Source of the DNA: Acidobacteriota bacterium
GTDB lineage: Bacteria; Acidobacteriota; Terriglobia; Terriglobales; Acidobacteriaceae
Assembly: GCA_021841795.1 (NCBI GenBank)
Contig: JAKCDN010000007.1
Coordinates: 1-24,257, forward strand
DNA: 24,257 nucleotides
Reading direction: 5' to 3'
Shown one piece after another: positions 7,336-15,891 of the stretch; position 1 is the stretch's first letter, and the number at the start of each line of letters is the position of its first letter. Both the position numbers and the translations under genes were made by a program. Under the pieces are notes generated by a model. The model was not told the origin of the DNA, did no database searches, and worked only from the letters and a program-made list of their open reading frames with translations.

Positions 7336-8307
7336 CTACCAGCCCAGCACGTAGGCAAAGACGAGCGGGGCCACGATGGTTGCATCGCTTTCAATGATGA
7401 ACTTGGGGGTCTTTTCACCGAGCTTGCCCCAGGTGATCTTCTCATTGGGGACGGCGCCGGAGTAAGAGCCGTAACTCGTCGTGGAGTCGGAGATCTGGCA
7501 GAAGTAGGCCCAGAGAGGGACATTGTCGCGCTGCAGATCCTGGTGGAGCATGGGCACGACGCAGATGGGGAAGTCGCCGGCGATGCCGCCGCCGATCTGG
7601 AAGAAGCCAAGCGGCGTCTTCGCGGTGGTTTCGGTGTACCACTCGGCCAGCTCCATCATGTACTCGATGCCGGTGCGGACGGTGTGCACGTTTCCGATGT
7701 CGCCGCTGATGCAGTGGCCGGCGTACATATTGCCGAGCGTGGCGTCTTCCCAGCCGGGCACGAACATGGGCAGGTTCTTTTGGGCGGCGGCGAGGAGCCA
7801 ACTGTTTTTGGGATCGATCTGATAGCTCTTTTCGAGGACGCCGGAGAGGAGGATCTTGTACATGAACTGGTGGGGGAAGAAGCGCTCGCCGGCCTTGTCG
7901 GCCTTCACCCATTCGGCGAGAACCTCGTTCTCGATGCGGCGCATGGCTTCCATCTCGGGGATGCAGGTGTCGGTGACGCGGTTCATGTGACGCGACAGGA
8001 GCGCCTTCTCGTCGGCGGGGGTGAGGTCGCGGTAGTGCGGTACGCGCTCATAGAAGTCGTGGGCGACGAGATTGAAGACATCCTCTTCGAGGTTGGCGCC
8101 GGTGCAGGTGATGGCGTGAATCTTGTCCTGGCGGATCATCTCGGCGAGGGAGAGGCCGAGCTCGGCGGTGCTCATGGCGCCGGCGAGGGTGACGAACATC
8201 TTGCCGCCTTCAGCGAGGAGCTTGTTGTAGCCTTCGGCCGCGTCAACCAGGGCGGCGGCGTTGAAGTGACGGTAGTGGTGCCGGATGAAGTCGGTAATGG
8301 GTTTCAT
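7336..8307 (-). CDS. Deoxyhypusine synthase family protein
   Basis: NAD-dependent enzyme of the deoxyhypusine/homospermidine synthase family, 323 residues. The segment GSYSGAVPNEKITWGKLG includes the lysine (K295) equivalent to the one in deoxyhypusine synthase that forms the enzyme-aminobutyl imine. Other conserved parts are FVTLAGAMSTAELG, ITCTGANLEEDVFNLVAHD, VFVPGWEDAT-like FVPGWEDATLGN, and FFQIGGGIAGDFPICVVP. Bacteria lack eIF5A, so the substrate is probably a polyamine (homospermidine-type chemistry) rather than a protein. That is inference from family knowledge. The start at 8307 (MKPITDFI) matches the family N-terminus. The frame is open up to 8568, but the extra residues are low-complexity and not family-like. 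The SD is poor (GGAG at about 14 nt). Confidence 0.9.
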   Translation of the reverse strand: MKPITDFIRHHYRHFNAAALVDAAEGYNKLLAEGGKMFVTLAGAMSTAELGLSLAEMIRQDKIHAITCTGANLEEDVFNLVAHDFYERVPHYRDLTPADEKALLSRHMNRVTDTCIPEMEAMRRIENEVLAEWVKADKAGERFFPHQFMYKILLSGVLEKSYQIDPKNSWLLAAAQKNLPMFVPGWEDATLGNMYAGHCISGDIGNVHTVRTGIEYMMELAEWYTETTAKTPLGFFQIGGGIAGDFPICVVPMLHQDLQRDNVPLWAYFCQISDSTTSYGSYSGAVPNEKITWGKLGEKTPKFIIESDATIVAPLVFAYVLGW

Positions 8308-8686
8308 GGCGTTCAAAATAGCTCCAATTCTCCAACCTAACACAGTGAAAATCGGGTTTCTGTGAATTGCCGGGCCGGGAATGGGGCGGGGACGCGGGCG
8401 ATTGCGTGGCATGAAGCGGTAAACCCTGCTGAATGAGGCGCAATGCCGGTTTCGGCAGGGAGGCTGCCGGGGTAAAGACGGGCCCAAGTAAGGACGCATG
8501 GCCGCGCGGAAAGACCGCCGCGATTGTGTGCCGCCGCTCGTGACGACTGTCACTGCCCGGATTCGCAAAAGGACTCACCTTGGATGCAGCGATTCCCCGC
8601 GAAAAGTTGTGTGGAGGGCGATCCCGGCAGGGAACTGCCGGAGCGTGGCTGCGCCCGCTTGCGCGCAAGGGAAGGAAGACGGCGGA
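8308..8686. other. Divergent intergenic region
   Basis: 379 bp between the deoxyhypusine-synthase-like gene (minus) and the multihaem cytochrome gene (plus), so it must hold promoters for both. A small inverted repeat GTGAC-N4-GTCAC (8540-8553) could be an operator. A 6-bp hairpin (CGGCAG/CTGCCG) lies near 8454-8470 without a T-run. No convincing -35/-10 pair was found and no small gene is supported. Confidence 0.4.
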
Positions 8687-10069
8687 ATGAATGGTGCCGC
8701 ATGGGATCCGCAGGAGCCGAGGCTCCGAATCTCCGAGACGATGACGGCGTGGCTGGAACGATCCCGGTATGGATGGCCAATCCACGACGGAGCGAAGGCG
8801 CAGACGCCGAGAGAAGCGGCAAGCCGGGCGGCGAATGGCCGCGGCGGCGGATGGCGGCGGAGACGCGCGGCCGGATGGCGGGGATGGATGGGCGCGGCGA
8901 TGGCGGCCGCGGCGGGGGTGGTTCTGTTGGCGGCGCTGACGCCGCGGGCGATGCGCGCGCAGGACTGCCTGACGTGCCACGGCGACGGAAGCATGACCGA
9001 CGCGGCCGGCCACAGCATCGCGGTGGACGGGAAGAAGTTTGGCGACAGCATCCACGGCAGCCTGCAGTGCACAAGCTGCCATGCGGACATTCAAGGCTAT
9101 CCGCATCCGGGCAAGGTGACGGCGGTGAACTGCAAGACCTGCCATGCCGACCAGGCGGCGCAGCTTGCCGGCAGCGTGCATGCGGATGCGAAGGAGCATC
9201 CGTGCACGAGCTGCCACGGGAACGCGCACGAGATCTATCCCAAGAGCGACGCGCGCTCGGCGGTGTATCCGCTGAACGTGCCCAAGACCTGCGGGCAGTG
9301 CCACAGCAGCAACGGGATGGCGGGCAAACATGGATTGCCGAGCGTCTATCCGAACTACATCGACTCGATCCACGGATTCGCGCTGAGCACGGAGGGGCTG
9401 CTGGTGGCGGCCAACTGCCAGAGCTGCCATGGGTCGCACCACATACTGAGCCACACGGACCCCCAGAGCTCGACGTACAAGGCGAACATTCCCCAGACGT
9501 GCGGCAACTGCCACGCCAGGATCAACGACGAGTACCAGGCCGGGGTGCATGGGCAGGCGATTGCGAAGGGCGACATGAAGGCGCCGGTGTGCAGCGACTG
9601 CCACACGGCGCACGCGATTCTGCAGCCGACGGAGTCGGCGTTCCGGATGCAGTCGACGCCGATCTGCGGCAACTGCCACAAGGACAAGTTTTCGACCTAC
9701 CGCGACACCTTCCACTCGCAACTGGGGTCGCTGGGCGGCTACGTGGAGACGGCGCGATGCTGGGACTGCCACCAGGCGCACGACGTGCGTGCGGCCAGCG
9801 ATCCGGGCTCGCCGATCAACCCGGCAAACCTGATTGCCACGTGCGGGCGCTGCCACGCGGGAGCCAACGCGAGCTTTGTGCAGTATCAGCCGCACGCCAA
9901 CGCGCACGACCGCAAGCTGAGCCCGGGACTGTATTTCGTCCGCCTGTTCATGAACCTGCTGCTGGCCAGCGTGCTCACGTTCTTCCTGTTGCACACCATC
10001 CTGTGGATTGTGCGCTCGCGGTACAACCAGATGAAGGATCGGGCCGGCAACGGAGGGAATCATGCCTGA
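8687..10069 (+). CDS. Membrane-anchored 11-haem cytochrome c
   Basis: A 460-residue periplasmic electron carrier with eleven CXXCH haem c motifs (in order CLTCH, CTSCH, CKTCH, CTSCH, CGQCH, CQSCH, CGNCH, CSDCH, CGNCH, CWDCH, CGRCH). Extra histidines suited to bis-His ligation lie in between (SIHG, SVHA, GVHG, FHSQ). A basic stretch (RRRRAAGWRGW) precedes an N-terminal hydrophobic segment. A C-terminal helix (FMNLLLASVLTFFLLHTILWIV) anchors the protein, leaving a short basic cytoplasmic tail. It overlaps the cytochrome b gene by 8 nt, so the two probably form one complex moving electrons between the quinone pool and periplasmic acceptors or donors. The start is uncertain: ATG 8687 has AAGGAAG 8 nt upstream, ATG 8741 or ATG 8888 would give shorter n-regions, and the frame is open from 8498. 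Confidence 0.9.
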   Translation: MNGAAWDPQEPRLRISETMTAWLERSRYGWPIHDGAKAQTPREAASRAANGRGGGWRRRRAAGWRGWMGAAMAAAAGVVLLAALTPRAMRAQDCLTCHGDGSMTDAAGHSIAVDGKKFGDSIHGSLQCTSCHADIQGYPHPGKVTAVNCKTCHADQAAQLAGSVHADAKEHPCTSCHGNAHEIYPKSDARSAVYPLNVPKTCGQCHSSNGMAGKHGLPSVYPNYIDSIHGFALSTEGLLVAANCQSCHGSHHILSHTDPQSSTYKANIPQTCGNCHARINDEYQAGVHGQAIAKGDMKAPVCSDCHTAHAILQPTESAFRMQSTPICGNCHKDKFSTYRDTFHSQLGSLGGYVETARCWDCHQAHDVRAASDPGSPINPANLIATCGRCHAGANASFVQYQPHANAHDRKLSPGLYFVRLFMNLLLASVLTFFLLHTILWIVRSRYNQMKDRAGNGGNHA

Positions 10070-10913
10070 GATGGAGCAAGCAGGGACGCGGGGCGTTGCA
10101 CCGGAGAGGTTCTACGTGCGGTTTACGCGCGAGCAGCGCTACATGCACGCGGTGCTGTTCACGACGTTTCTGGGCCTGGCGGCGACGGGGTTGCCGATCC
10201 GGTTCAGCGAGAGCTTCTGGGCGCGCAGGTTCGCGGCCGGGGTGGGAGGATTCGGGGCCATTCTTTTTTTTCATAAGCTGTGTGCCGTGGTGCTGACGGT
10301 GGCCTTCCTTCTGCACTTGAAGGAGGTGTTCCAGCGCGGGCTGATGCGCCATGAAAAAGGCATCTTCTGGGGGCCGACGTCGATGGTGGCCAACTGGAAG
10401 GACGTAAAGGATGTCTTTGGCCACGTGCGCTGGTTCCTGGGCCTTGGCCCCAAGCCGCAGTTCGATCGCTACGCCTACTGGGAGAAGTTCGACTACTGGG
10501 CGGTGTTCTGGGGCATGATCGTGATCGGATTTTCGGGCTACGCGATGTGGTTCGCGCCGTTTTTTGCGCATTTTCTGCCGGGATGGGCGCTGAATGCGGT
10601 GCTGGTGATCCACAGCGAAGAGGGCCTGCTGGCCATCCTGTTCATCTTCTCGATTCACTTTGTGAATACGCACTTGCGCCCGGAGAGCTTTCCGATGGAC
10701 ATGGTGATCTTCACCGGGGTGGAGAGCGAGGCAGAGTTCCGGCACAAGCGGCCGCTGGAGTATGCGCGCAACGCGGAGGGCGGCGAACTGGAGAAGAAGG
10801 TGGGCAATGCCCCGCCGGTGTGGCTGGTGAACTTTTCCCGGGTGGCGGGATTTACCGCGATCCTGATCGGGCTTACGCTGCTGGTGCTGACGCTGACGGC
10901 GTACTTCAGTTGA
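10062..10913 (+). CDS. Cytochrome b, formate-dehydrogenase-gamma / b561-like
   Basis: A 283-residue integral membrane protein with about five transmembrane helices (approximately 29-47, 64-88, 145-168, 176-202, 253-282). Histidines placed as haem b ligands are H29, H71, H85, H184 and H199, with H204 in the conserved-looking IHFVNTHLRPE. The opening RFTREQRYMHAVLF and the two-haem spacing match the di-haem cytochrome b subunits of formate dehydrogenase-like and thiosulfate-reductase-like complexes. GGAGG lies just upstream of the ATG, inside the end of the cytochrome c gene, so translation is coupled. It probably exchanges electrons between quinone and the 11-haem partner. No catalytic molybdopterin subunit is nearby, so the overall reaction is unknown. 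Confidence 0.88.
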   Translation: MPEMEQAGTRGVAPERFYVRFTREQRYMHAVLFTTFLGLAATGLPIRFSESFWARRFAAGVGGFGAILFFHKLCAVVLTVAFLLHLKEVFQRGLMRHEKGIFWGPTSMVANWKDVKDVFGHVRWFLGLGPKPQFDRYAYWEKFDYWAVFWGMIVIGFSGYAMWFAPFFAHFLPGWALNAVLVIHSEEGLLAILFIFSIHFVNTHLRPESFPMDMVIFTGVESEAEFRHKRPLEYARNAEGGELEKKVGNAPPVWLVNFSRVAGFTAILIGLTLLVLTLTAYFS

Positions 10914-11173
10914 GAGCGGGTGCGGGCGGGGATCGGCCGCGGCGGAGGACAGCCGTGCCGGCAGATTCGGGGCGCAGCCGGACGCGATGGACGCACGCGA
11001 GGGCGCAGTGAAGAAGGCAGCGATCGCACTCCGCGTCGATCCAGGCGCAGCCGGGGCGGCATCGGCGAAGTGGGCGCCGCTGCGACCGTTGCGATTGAAC
11101 CGCGCCGGGGATGCGGCTGCCGATCTGCTCATGTGACTCCGGTGACGGCAGGAAATCTGGCGCAGGCATTTGA

Positions 11174-11338
11174 TCGCGGCGCGCGCTCCGCGCGGTTTTC
11201 CGGATTTCAACGCTTGTTTTCGCTGTTCCTGCCTGGGCCGCACATCCGCTCTCTGCGCACAAGCTCAAGGACTCGGAGTGTCTCTCCTGCCACGGCGAGA
11301 CGACGCCGGCCACGGCCGGGCGGCGCAACGGGCGTCAG
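11174..11338 (+). pseudogene. Truncated cytochrome c gene remnant
   Basis: In the frame starting after a TGA at 11171 the DNA encodes a signal-peptide-like run (ISTLVFAVPAWAAHPLSAHK) followed by KDSECLSCHGETTP, a classical haem c site (CXXCH at 11279-11293). There is no ATG, GTG or TTG upstream in this frame after the stop. The similarity ends near the stop codon of the minus-strand EAL-HDOD gene, though the frame itself stays open to 11479. It lies 260 nt after the cytochrome b gene on the same strand. It looks like the 5' part of a third cytochrome gene of that operon, cut off when the neighbouring gene block was joined. The rest of the 10914-11334 gap holds nothing I can support. Confidence 0.5.
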
Positions 11339-12576
11339 GCCGCTGTCGCCACCGACGCGGCCCACTCCATGGCGTTCCACTGCGCGCGCGCGATGAAGTC
11401 GGGATCGATGCGGAGCTGGGAGGCGAGGGCGGTGACCCTGGGCCAGATGCCGGCCTCGACGGCGAGCATGAGGTCGTAGACGGGCGCCAGAGGCCCGGAG
11501 TGTTCGAGCAGCACGGTGCGTGCGGGCGGCGTGAGCGGGAGGCCATCGAGGACGCCGCGCATATGGATTTCAAGGATGGCGTCCATGAGCGACAGGAGGC
11601 CGACCTGGAACATGTCCGCGGCGCCGCAGTCTACGCGGGAGGCGATGGTTTCAGCGAAGCGGGCGCGAACGAGAGCGGCGAGGGCGAGGTCGGAGGGTTT
11701 GTTGCGCGAGAGCTCGAACATGCCGCTCAACTGGCACCAGCGGCGGGTCTCGTTTTCGCCGAGGATGACGAGGGCCTGGCGTACGTTTTTGACCTCGGCG
11801 GTGAGGCCGAAGACGGCGGAGTTGAGGTAGCGCAGGAGGCGGTAGTAGAGCATGGCGTCGGACTCGACGATCTGTTCGAGCTCGCACCAGTCGAGCTCGG
11901 GGCGGGAGACGGCGGCGAGGAGGCGCAGGTAGACGGTGCGATTGGACTGGACGCCGCGGGCGCGCATCATCTCGGGTTTGCGGAAGAAATAGCCTTCGAA
12001 GAGGGTGAATCCCTCGTTGCGGACGAGGTCGAAGTCGCTGCGGGTCTCGACCTTTTCGGCGATGAGCTGCGGGCCGCGGCCGCGGGAGCGGCGCGCCAGA
12101 TTGGCGACATCGGCGAGGGGCGAGGTTTTGATATCGATTTTGAGGAAGTCGGCGTCCGCCTCGAGCGCGGCGCGGGGGTCGCCGGCGCGGAAGTTGCCGA
12201 GGGCGATGCGGCAGCCGCTTTCTTTCAGGCGGGCGCAGGCGCGCAGGACGTCGGGATCGGGCGGGACGGAGTCGGGGATCTCGGCGATGACTTTGTCCGG
12301 AGGGAGCAGGGCGAGGTAGTCGTTGACGAGGGTGTCGCGGGTGGTAACGATGAAGGCGGGGAGGTTGGCGGAGAGGGTGCTGAGGCCGATGAGGCTGGAG
12401 AGGTCGATGACGCCGCGGCTGGCGGCGTCGCCTTCGATGGAGGGGAAGAGGTTGTCGATGACGCCGCGGAAGAGCAATTTGTAGCCGAAGACCTTCTTGT
12501 CGGAGGCAAGGATGGGCAGGCGGGCGGCGAAGCGGGCGGGTGTCGGGAGTTCCGCCGTGAAGTCAAAGAGCGCCAT
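11335..12576 (-). CDS. EAL-HDOD signalling protein with degenerate EAL domain
   Basis: A 413-residue cytoplasmic protein of the YuxH/EAL-HDOD type. The N-terminal part (about 15-200) is EAL-like but catalytically dead by sequence. The position that normally carries the EAL glutamate reads GYKLLFR (31-37), and the usual DDF metal motif reads GNF (127-129). The KIDI motif remains (146-149). The C-terminal part (about 210-400) is an HDOD domain (ELEQIVESDAMLYYRLLRYLNSAVFGL, VRQALVILGENETRRW). Such proteins act in c-di-GMP-linked regulation by binding rather than by hydrolysis. AGAGG lies 5 nt before the ATG. It diverges from a diguanylate cyclase gene across 384 bp, which suggests they work in the same pathway. 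The 3' end overlaps the cytochrome remnant on the opposite strand. Confidence 0.9.
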   Translation of the reverse strand: MALFDFTAELPTPARFAARLPILASDKKVFGYKLLFRGVIDNLFPSIEGDAASRGVIDLSSLIGLSTLSANLPAFIVTTRDTLVNDYLALLPPDKVIAEIPDSVPPDPDVLRACARLKESGCRIALGNFRAGDPRAALEADADFLKIDIKTSPLADVANLARRSRGRGPQLIAEKVETRSDFDLVRNEGFTLFEGYFFRKPEMMRARGVQSNRTVYLRLLAAVSRPELDWCELEQIVESDAMLYYRLLRYLNSAVFGLTAEVKNVRQALVILGENETRRWCQLSGMFELSRNKPSDLALAALVRARFAETIASRVDCGAADMFQVGLLSLMDAILEIHMRGVLDGLPLTPPARTVLLEHSGPLAPVYDLMLAVEAGIWPRVTALASQLRIDPDFIARAQWNAMEWAASVATAA

Positions 12577-12960
12577 GGCAACCTCTTAGCGAGGTATCGG
12601 CAGAAACGGGGCGCAGCTTTACGGCAATTCCCGGTTCCTGTAGCCGGATTCGATGCGGCGCCGGGCCGCTGCGGCCTGGGTTACGTCGGCTGGCGCGCCG
12701 GGGCTTCAGGATACGGCGACGCAGGAATGGCGGCCGCGGGAACCAAGCTGATTACCGAAGGGTATGTTACCAGGGGTGGGAAGATGGTAAAGTTCACGAC
12801 AATACCTTCAAGATGAACCCAGAGCCTGCCCAGGGCCTGTGCCGGCGCGCCGGGGCGGAGCGCAGTCTGAAGAGACTGCGGAGCGCGGAACAGGCCTTTC
12901 TAAAGTTGATTTTGCATTTTGCCGATTTTGCAGGGAGGGGTTCAGGAGAAGGCCTGTCTC
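12577..12960. promoter_or_regulatory. Divergent regulatory region with hairpin
   Basis: 384 bp between the EAL-HDOD gene and the diguanylate cyclase gene. An 8-bp perfect inverted repeat with a 4-nt loop lies at 12861-12880 (CGCAGTCT/AGACTGCG), 80 bp before the cyclase start. It has no T-run, so it is more likely an operator or leader hairpin than a terminator. On the minus strand TTTACC-16 nt-TAACAT (near 12770-12800) is a weak promoter candidate for the EAL-HDOD gene. TTGATT at 12906 is a possible -35 for the cyclase gene, with a poor -10. No small gene is supported. Confidence 0.4.
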
Positions 12961-15885
12961 ATGCCCGAATCCGCACATCGACGAGCAGTCCGGCTGGGGG
13001 CAGCGTTTTTTCTGGGGCTGGCCGGAGTGGCGGCGCTGCCGGCGCAGGAGTACAGCTTTCGCTACCTGGGCACGGCGGAGGGTCTGGAGAACATGGCGGT
13101 GCTGAACCTGTATCAGGACCGAACCGGTTTTCTGTGGCTGACGACGGAGGACGGGATCTACCGCTTCGACGGGAAGGAGTTTGCCGGCTACGGGCCGGGG
13201 CAGGGGATTCCGTCGAACGAGGGCACCGCGTTCGGGGAGGGTCCGGACGGGGCGCTGCTGGCCGGGGGCCAGTATGGACTGTACCGGCTGGCGCGGAACC
13301 GGTTTGAGAAGATTCCAGGCTGGTTTCACGGGGTGGGCTCGCTGGACGGCATCGCCTCCGACGGGCGGGGCGGCACGTGGGTGGGCACAGAGAATGGGCT
13401 GGTGGAGCTGGTGGAGGCTCCGGGCGGCGCGGGATACGAGGAGCGTCGCATCGCGGAGCCGGCGGGAGTGACCGGCCGCGGCGCGTGGGGCGTGTTTGCG
13501 GAAGGGAGCACGATCTGGTGGGGATGCGGCGAGCAGCTATGCCGCAGAGACCAGAAGGGCACGGTGGTGTATGGAGCGCGGGATGGTCTGGCGGACGCGG
13601 AGTGGGACGCGATTCTGAAGGACAGGCAGGGGAATCTGTGGGTGCGAGGCGGGAATGCGGGCGAGTATGTTCTGAAGCGCGGCGAAGAGAAGTTTGAACG
13701 GCTGGAGAAGGCCTCGCAACTGGATGCGTTTGTTTATGGCGCGGCGCTGGCCGCGGATGGGAGGGTGCTGCTGCCGGCGGCGAACGGTCTTTATCTGCAG
13801 GATGGCGCGGGGTGGAAGCAGGTGGACCAGAGCGCGGGACTGATGGGCACGGCGTACACGGTGCTGGAGGACCGCCAGCATCGGCTGTGGATTGGCATGG
13901 CCAGCCGGGGGTTGGCGGAGTGGGAGGGCTACGGCGAGTGGGAGAAGTACTCGGCGGCGTCGGGTCTGACGAACGACGTGGTTTTCGGGGTGCTTCCCGC
14001 TGGGGATGGATCGATGTGGGCGGGAACCAGCGGCGGGCTGTTTCATGGGGTGAAGGAAGATGGCCGGCTGCGGTGGAAGCACCTGGACGCGCTGGGAAAC
14101 TCGGAGGTGATGAGCGTGCTGCCGCTCGGCGGCGGCGAGCTGCTGGTGGGCATGGCCCGGCATGGCGTGGCGCGGGTGGATGTGCGCAGGAACCGGGTTG
14201 CGTGGTACGGGAAGCTGGATGGGCTGCACAACAAGATGGTCCACGTGATCCGGTTCGACGGCGGCCGGCGCTTGTGGGTGGTGACCGGCGCGGGGGTGTA
14301 TGTGGCCGACGCGCCGTACACGCGGTACCGGCAGATCGGCGATTTTGGGAGCGGACGGTTCTGGGCGCTGGCGGTTGCGCGGAACGGGGTGGTCTGGGCC
14401 GGCGGCGACGATGGATTATTTGCGTATGACGGGTCCAGCATCCGGCACTGGAACCGGGAGAACGGTTTGAGCAGCGACGAGGTGACGGCGATCGCCACCG
14501 GGCCTGACGGCGCGGTGTGGGCGGGGCACTGGATCGGCGGCGGGATCGACCGGCTGGTGAAGACCGCGACGGGGCGGAGGGTGGAGCGCAACGTGCAGCG
14601 GGCGGGCAGCGAGGCGCTGATTGATTTTCTTGGCATCGACGCGCATGGGCGGCTGTGGGCGGGAACGGGGCGCGGTGTGGACATGTGGAACGGAGCGCGC
14701 TGGACGCACTACGGAACGGAAGACGGCCTGGCGTGGAACGACTGCAACCTGAACGGGTTTGCCGAGACCGGGGACGGGGCGATCTGGATCAGCACGGGTG
14801 GGGGCCTGTCGCGGTTCAAGCCGCAGCCGCAGCGGTGGGCGCAGAGCCAGGCGGCGGTGGTGTTCACGAGCCTGATGGTGGGGCGAAAGGATGTGACCAG
14901 CCTCAATGAGCCCTCGTTTGCGATGAAGAACAACTCGCTGACGGCGCAGTTCGCGGTGCCGAATGCGGCGCGGCAGGACAGCCTGGTGTTTCGCTACCGG
15001 CTGGGCGGCGACGATGCGGCGTGGACGGAGACGTCGCGGCACGAGCTGCAGTTTGCCGGGCTGGCGCCGGGGAGCTACCGCCTGGAGGTGGAGGCGCAGG
15101 ATGCGAGCGGCGGCTGGAGCATCGACAGGGCAACGTTCGGCTTCACCATCCGGCCGCCCCTGTATCTGAGCTGGTGGGCGATTCTGCTTTATCTGACGAT
15201 TCCCGGGGCGGGAGTGCTGCTGGTGATGCGTCTGCGCGGAATGGCGGCGCGCAAGCGGGAGCGCGAGCTGCGGCAGCTGGTGGAGCTGCGCACCAACGAT
15301 CTGAAGGCGGCCAATGCGGAGCTGCTGCGGCTTTCGCATACGGATGCGCTGACGGGACTGGCGAACCGGCGGGTGTTCGACGAGGCGCTGTTGCGGGAGT
15401 GTGCGCGGCTGCAGCGCTCGGGCACGTATCTGTCGCTGGTGATCCTGGACGTGGATCTGTTCAAGGCGCTGAATGACTCGGCGGGCCACCAGTGGGGCGA
15501 TACGTGCCTGGCGAAGCTGGCGGCGGAGCTGGGCAAGGTGGCGCGCCGGCCGACCGATCTGGCGGCGCGGATCGGAGGCGAGGAGTTTGCGCTTCTGCTG
15601 CCGGATACCGATCCGGCGGGGGCCCTGGACATTGCCGAAGCGGCACGGCAGGCGGCGATGGGGCTGCGCCTGAAGCATCCGAATTCGCCGGTTGGACCGT
15701 GGCTGACGTTCAGCGCCGGCGTGGCTACGGCGATGGCGGGCGTGCTGGACACGGAGCGGGCGCTGGTGGCGGCGGCGGATTTTGCACTTTATGAGGCCAA
15801 GCGGGCGGGACGCAATCTGGTGATGGCGGCAGGCAGTGAGAGCCGGACGCGCTTCGAGCGGAGCGTGCAGCGGCCAACGGTTTGA
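12961..15885 (+). CDS. Periplasmic propeller-sensor diguanylate cyclase
   Basis: A 974-residue one-component sensor that should make c-di-GMP from two GTP. Order: signal peptide or anchor (1-28); about ten or more two-component-regulator-propeller repeats (roughly 35-650; for example LYQDRTGFLWLTTEDGIYRFDG, GPDGAVWAGHW, DAHGRLWAGTGRG); a Y_Y_Y domain (about 675-730; FRYRLGGDDAAWTETS, GLAPGSYRLEVEAQD); one transmembrane helix (about 734-758); a short coiled coil (RKRERELRQLVELRTNDLKAANAELLRL); and a GGDEF domain with DALTGLANRR, the active-site GGEEF (872-876) and the inhibitory I-site RPTD (863-866) at the right spacing. The cyclase should be active and product-inhibited. The ATG at 12961 has AGGAGAAGG 8 nt upstream; the frame is open from 12919. 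The ligand is unknown; by analogy with Bacteroides hybrid sensors it may be a glycan fragment. Confidence 0.95.
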   Translation: MPESAHRRAVRLGAAFFLGLAGVAALPAQEYSFRYLGTAEGLENMAVLNLYQDRTGFLWLTTEDGIYRFDGKEFAGYGPGQGIPSNEGTAFGEGPDGALLAGGQYGLYRLARNRFEKIPGWFHGVGSLDGIASDGRGGTWVGTENGLVELVEAPGGAGYEERRIAEPAGVTGRGAWGVFAEGSTIWWGCGEQLCRRDQKGTVVYGARDGLADAEWDAILKDRQGNLWVRGGNAGEYVLKRGEEKFERLEKASQLDAFVYGAALAADGRVLLPAANGLYLQDGAGWKQVDQSAGLMGTAYTVLEDRQHRLWIGMASRGLAEWEGYGEWEKYSAASGLTNDVVFGVLPAGDGSMWAGTSGGLFHGVKEDGRLRWKHLDALGNSEVMSVLPLGGGELLVGMARHGVARVDVRRNRVAWYGKLDGLHNKMVHVIRFDGGRRLWVVTGAGVYVADAPYTRYRQIGDFGSGRFWALAVARNGVVWAGGDDGLFAYDGSSIRHWNRENGLSSDEVTAIATGPDGAVWAGHWIGGGIDRLVKTATGRRVERNVQRAGSEALIDFLGIDAHGRLWAGTGRGVDMWNGARWTHYGTEDGLAWNDCNLNGFAETGDGAIWISTGGGLSRFKPQPQRWAQSQAAVVFTSLMVGRKDVTSLNEPSFAMKNNSLTAQFAVPNAARQDSLVFRYRLGGDDAAWTETSRHELQFAGLAPGSYRLEVEAQDASGGWSIDRATFGFTIRPPLYLSWWAILLYLTIPGAGVLLVMRLRGMAARKRERELRQLVELRTNDLKAANAELLRLSHTDALTGLANRRVFDEALLRECARLQRSGTYLSLVILDVDLFKALNDSAGHQWGDTCLAKLAAELGKVARRPTDLAARIGGEEFALLLPDTDPAGALDIAEAARQAAMGLRLKHPNSPVGPWLTFSAGVATAMAGVLDTERALVAAADFALYEAKRAGRNLVMAAGSESRTRFERSVQRPTV

Positions 15886-15891
15886 TCGCGC

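Noticed and set aside
8454..8470. Hairpin CGGCAG/CTGCCG as a terminator
   Set aside because: No T-run, a short stem, and a location between divergent gene starts. Such stems are common by chance in GC-rich DNA.
8243..10063. 606-codon minus-strand frame opposite the multihaem cytochrome
   Set aside because: Arg/Ala/His-rich with no domain. The plus strand carries eleven CXXCH motifs.
10987..11136. 48-codon plus-strand ORF after cytochrome b
   Set aside because: No SD, Ala-rich, no similarity recognised. A random frame in GC-rich DNA explains it.
10906..11328. Minus-strand frame with a cysteine cluster resembling a zinc site
   Set aside because: The cysteines are antisense to repeated GCA triplets. 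There is no start signal and the rest of the frame has no protein-like character.
11170..12816. 548-codon plus-strand frame opposite the EAL-HDOD gene
   Set aside because: Low-complexity Ala/Glu/Gly/Asp composition. The minus strand has recognisable EAL and HDOD motifs and an SD.
14416..15678. 420-codon minus-strand frame inside the diguanylate cyclase gene
   Set aside because: Arg/Pro/Gln-rich shadow. The plus strand encodes Y_Y_Y and GGDEF domains.
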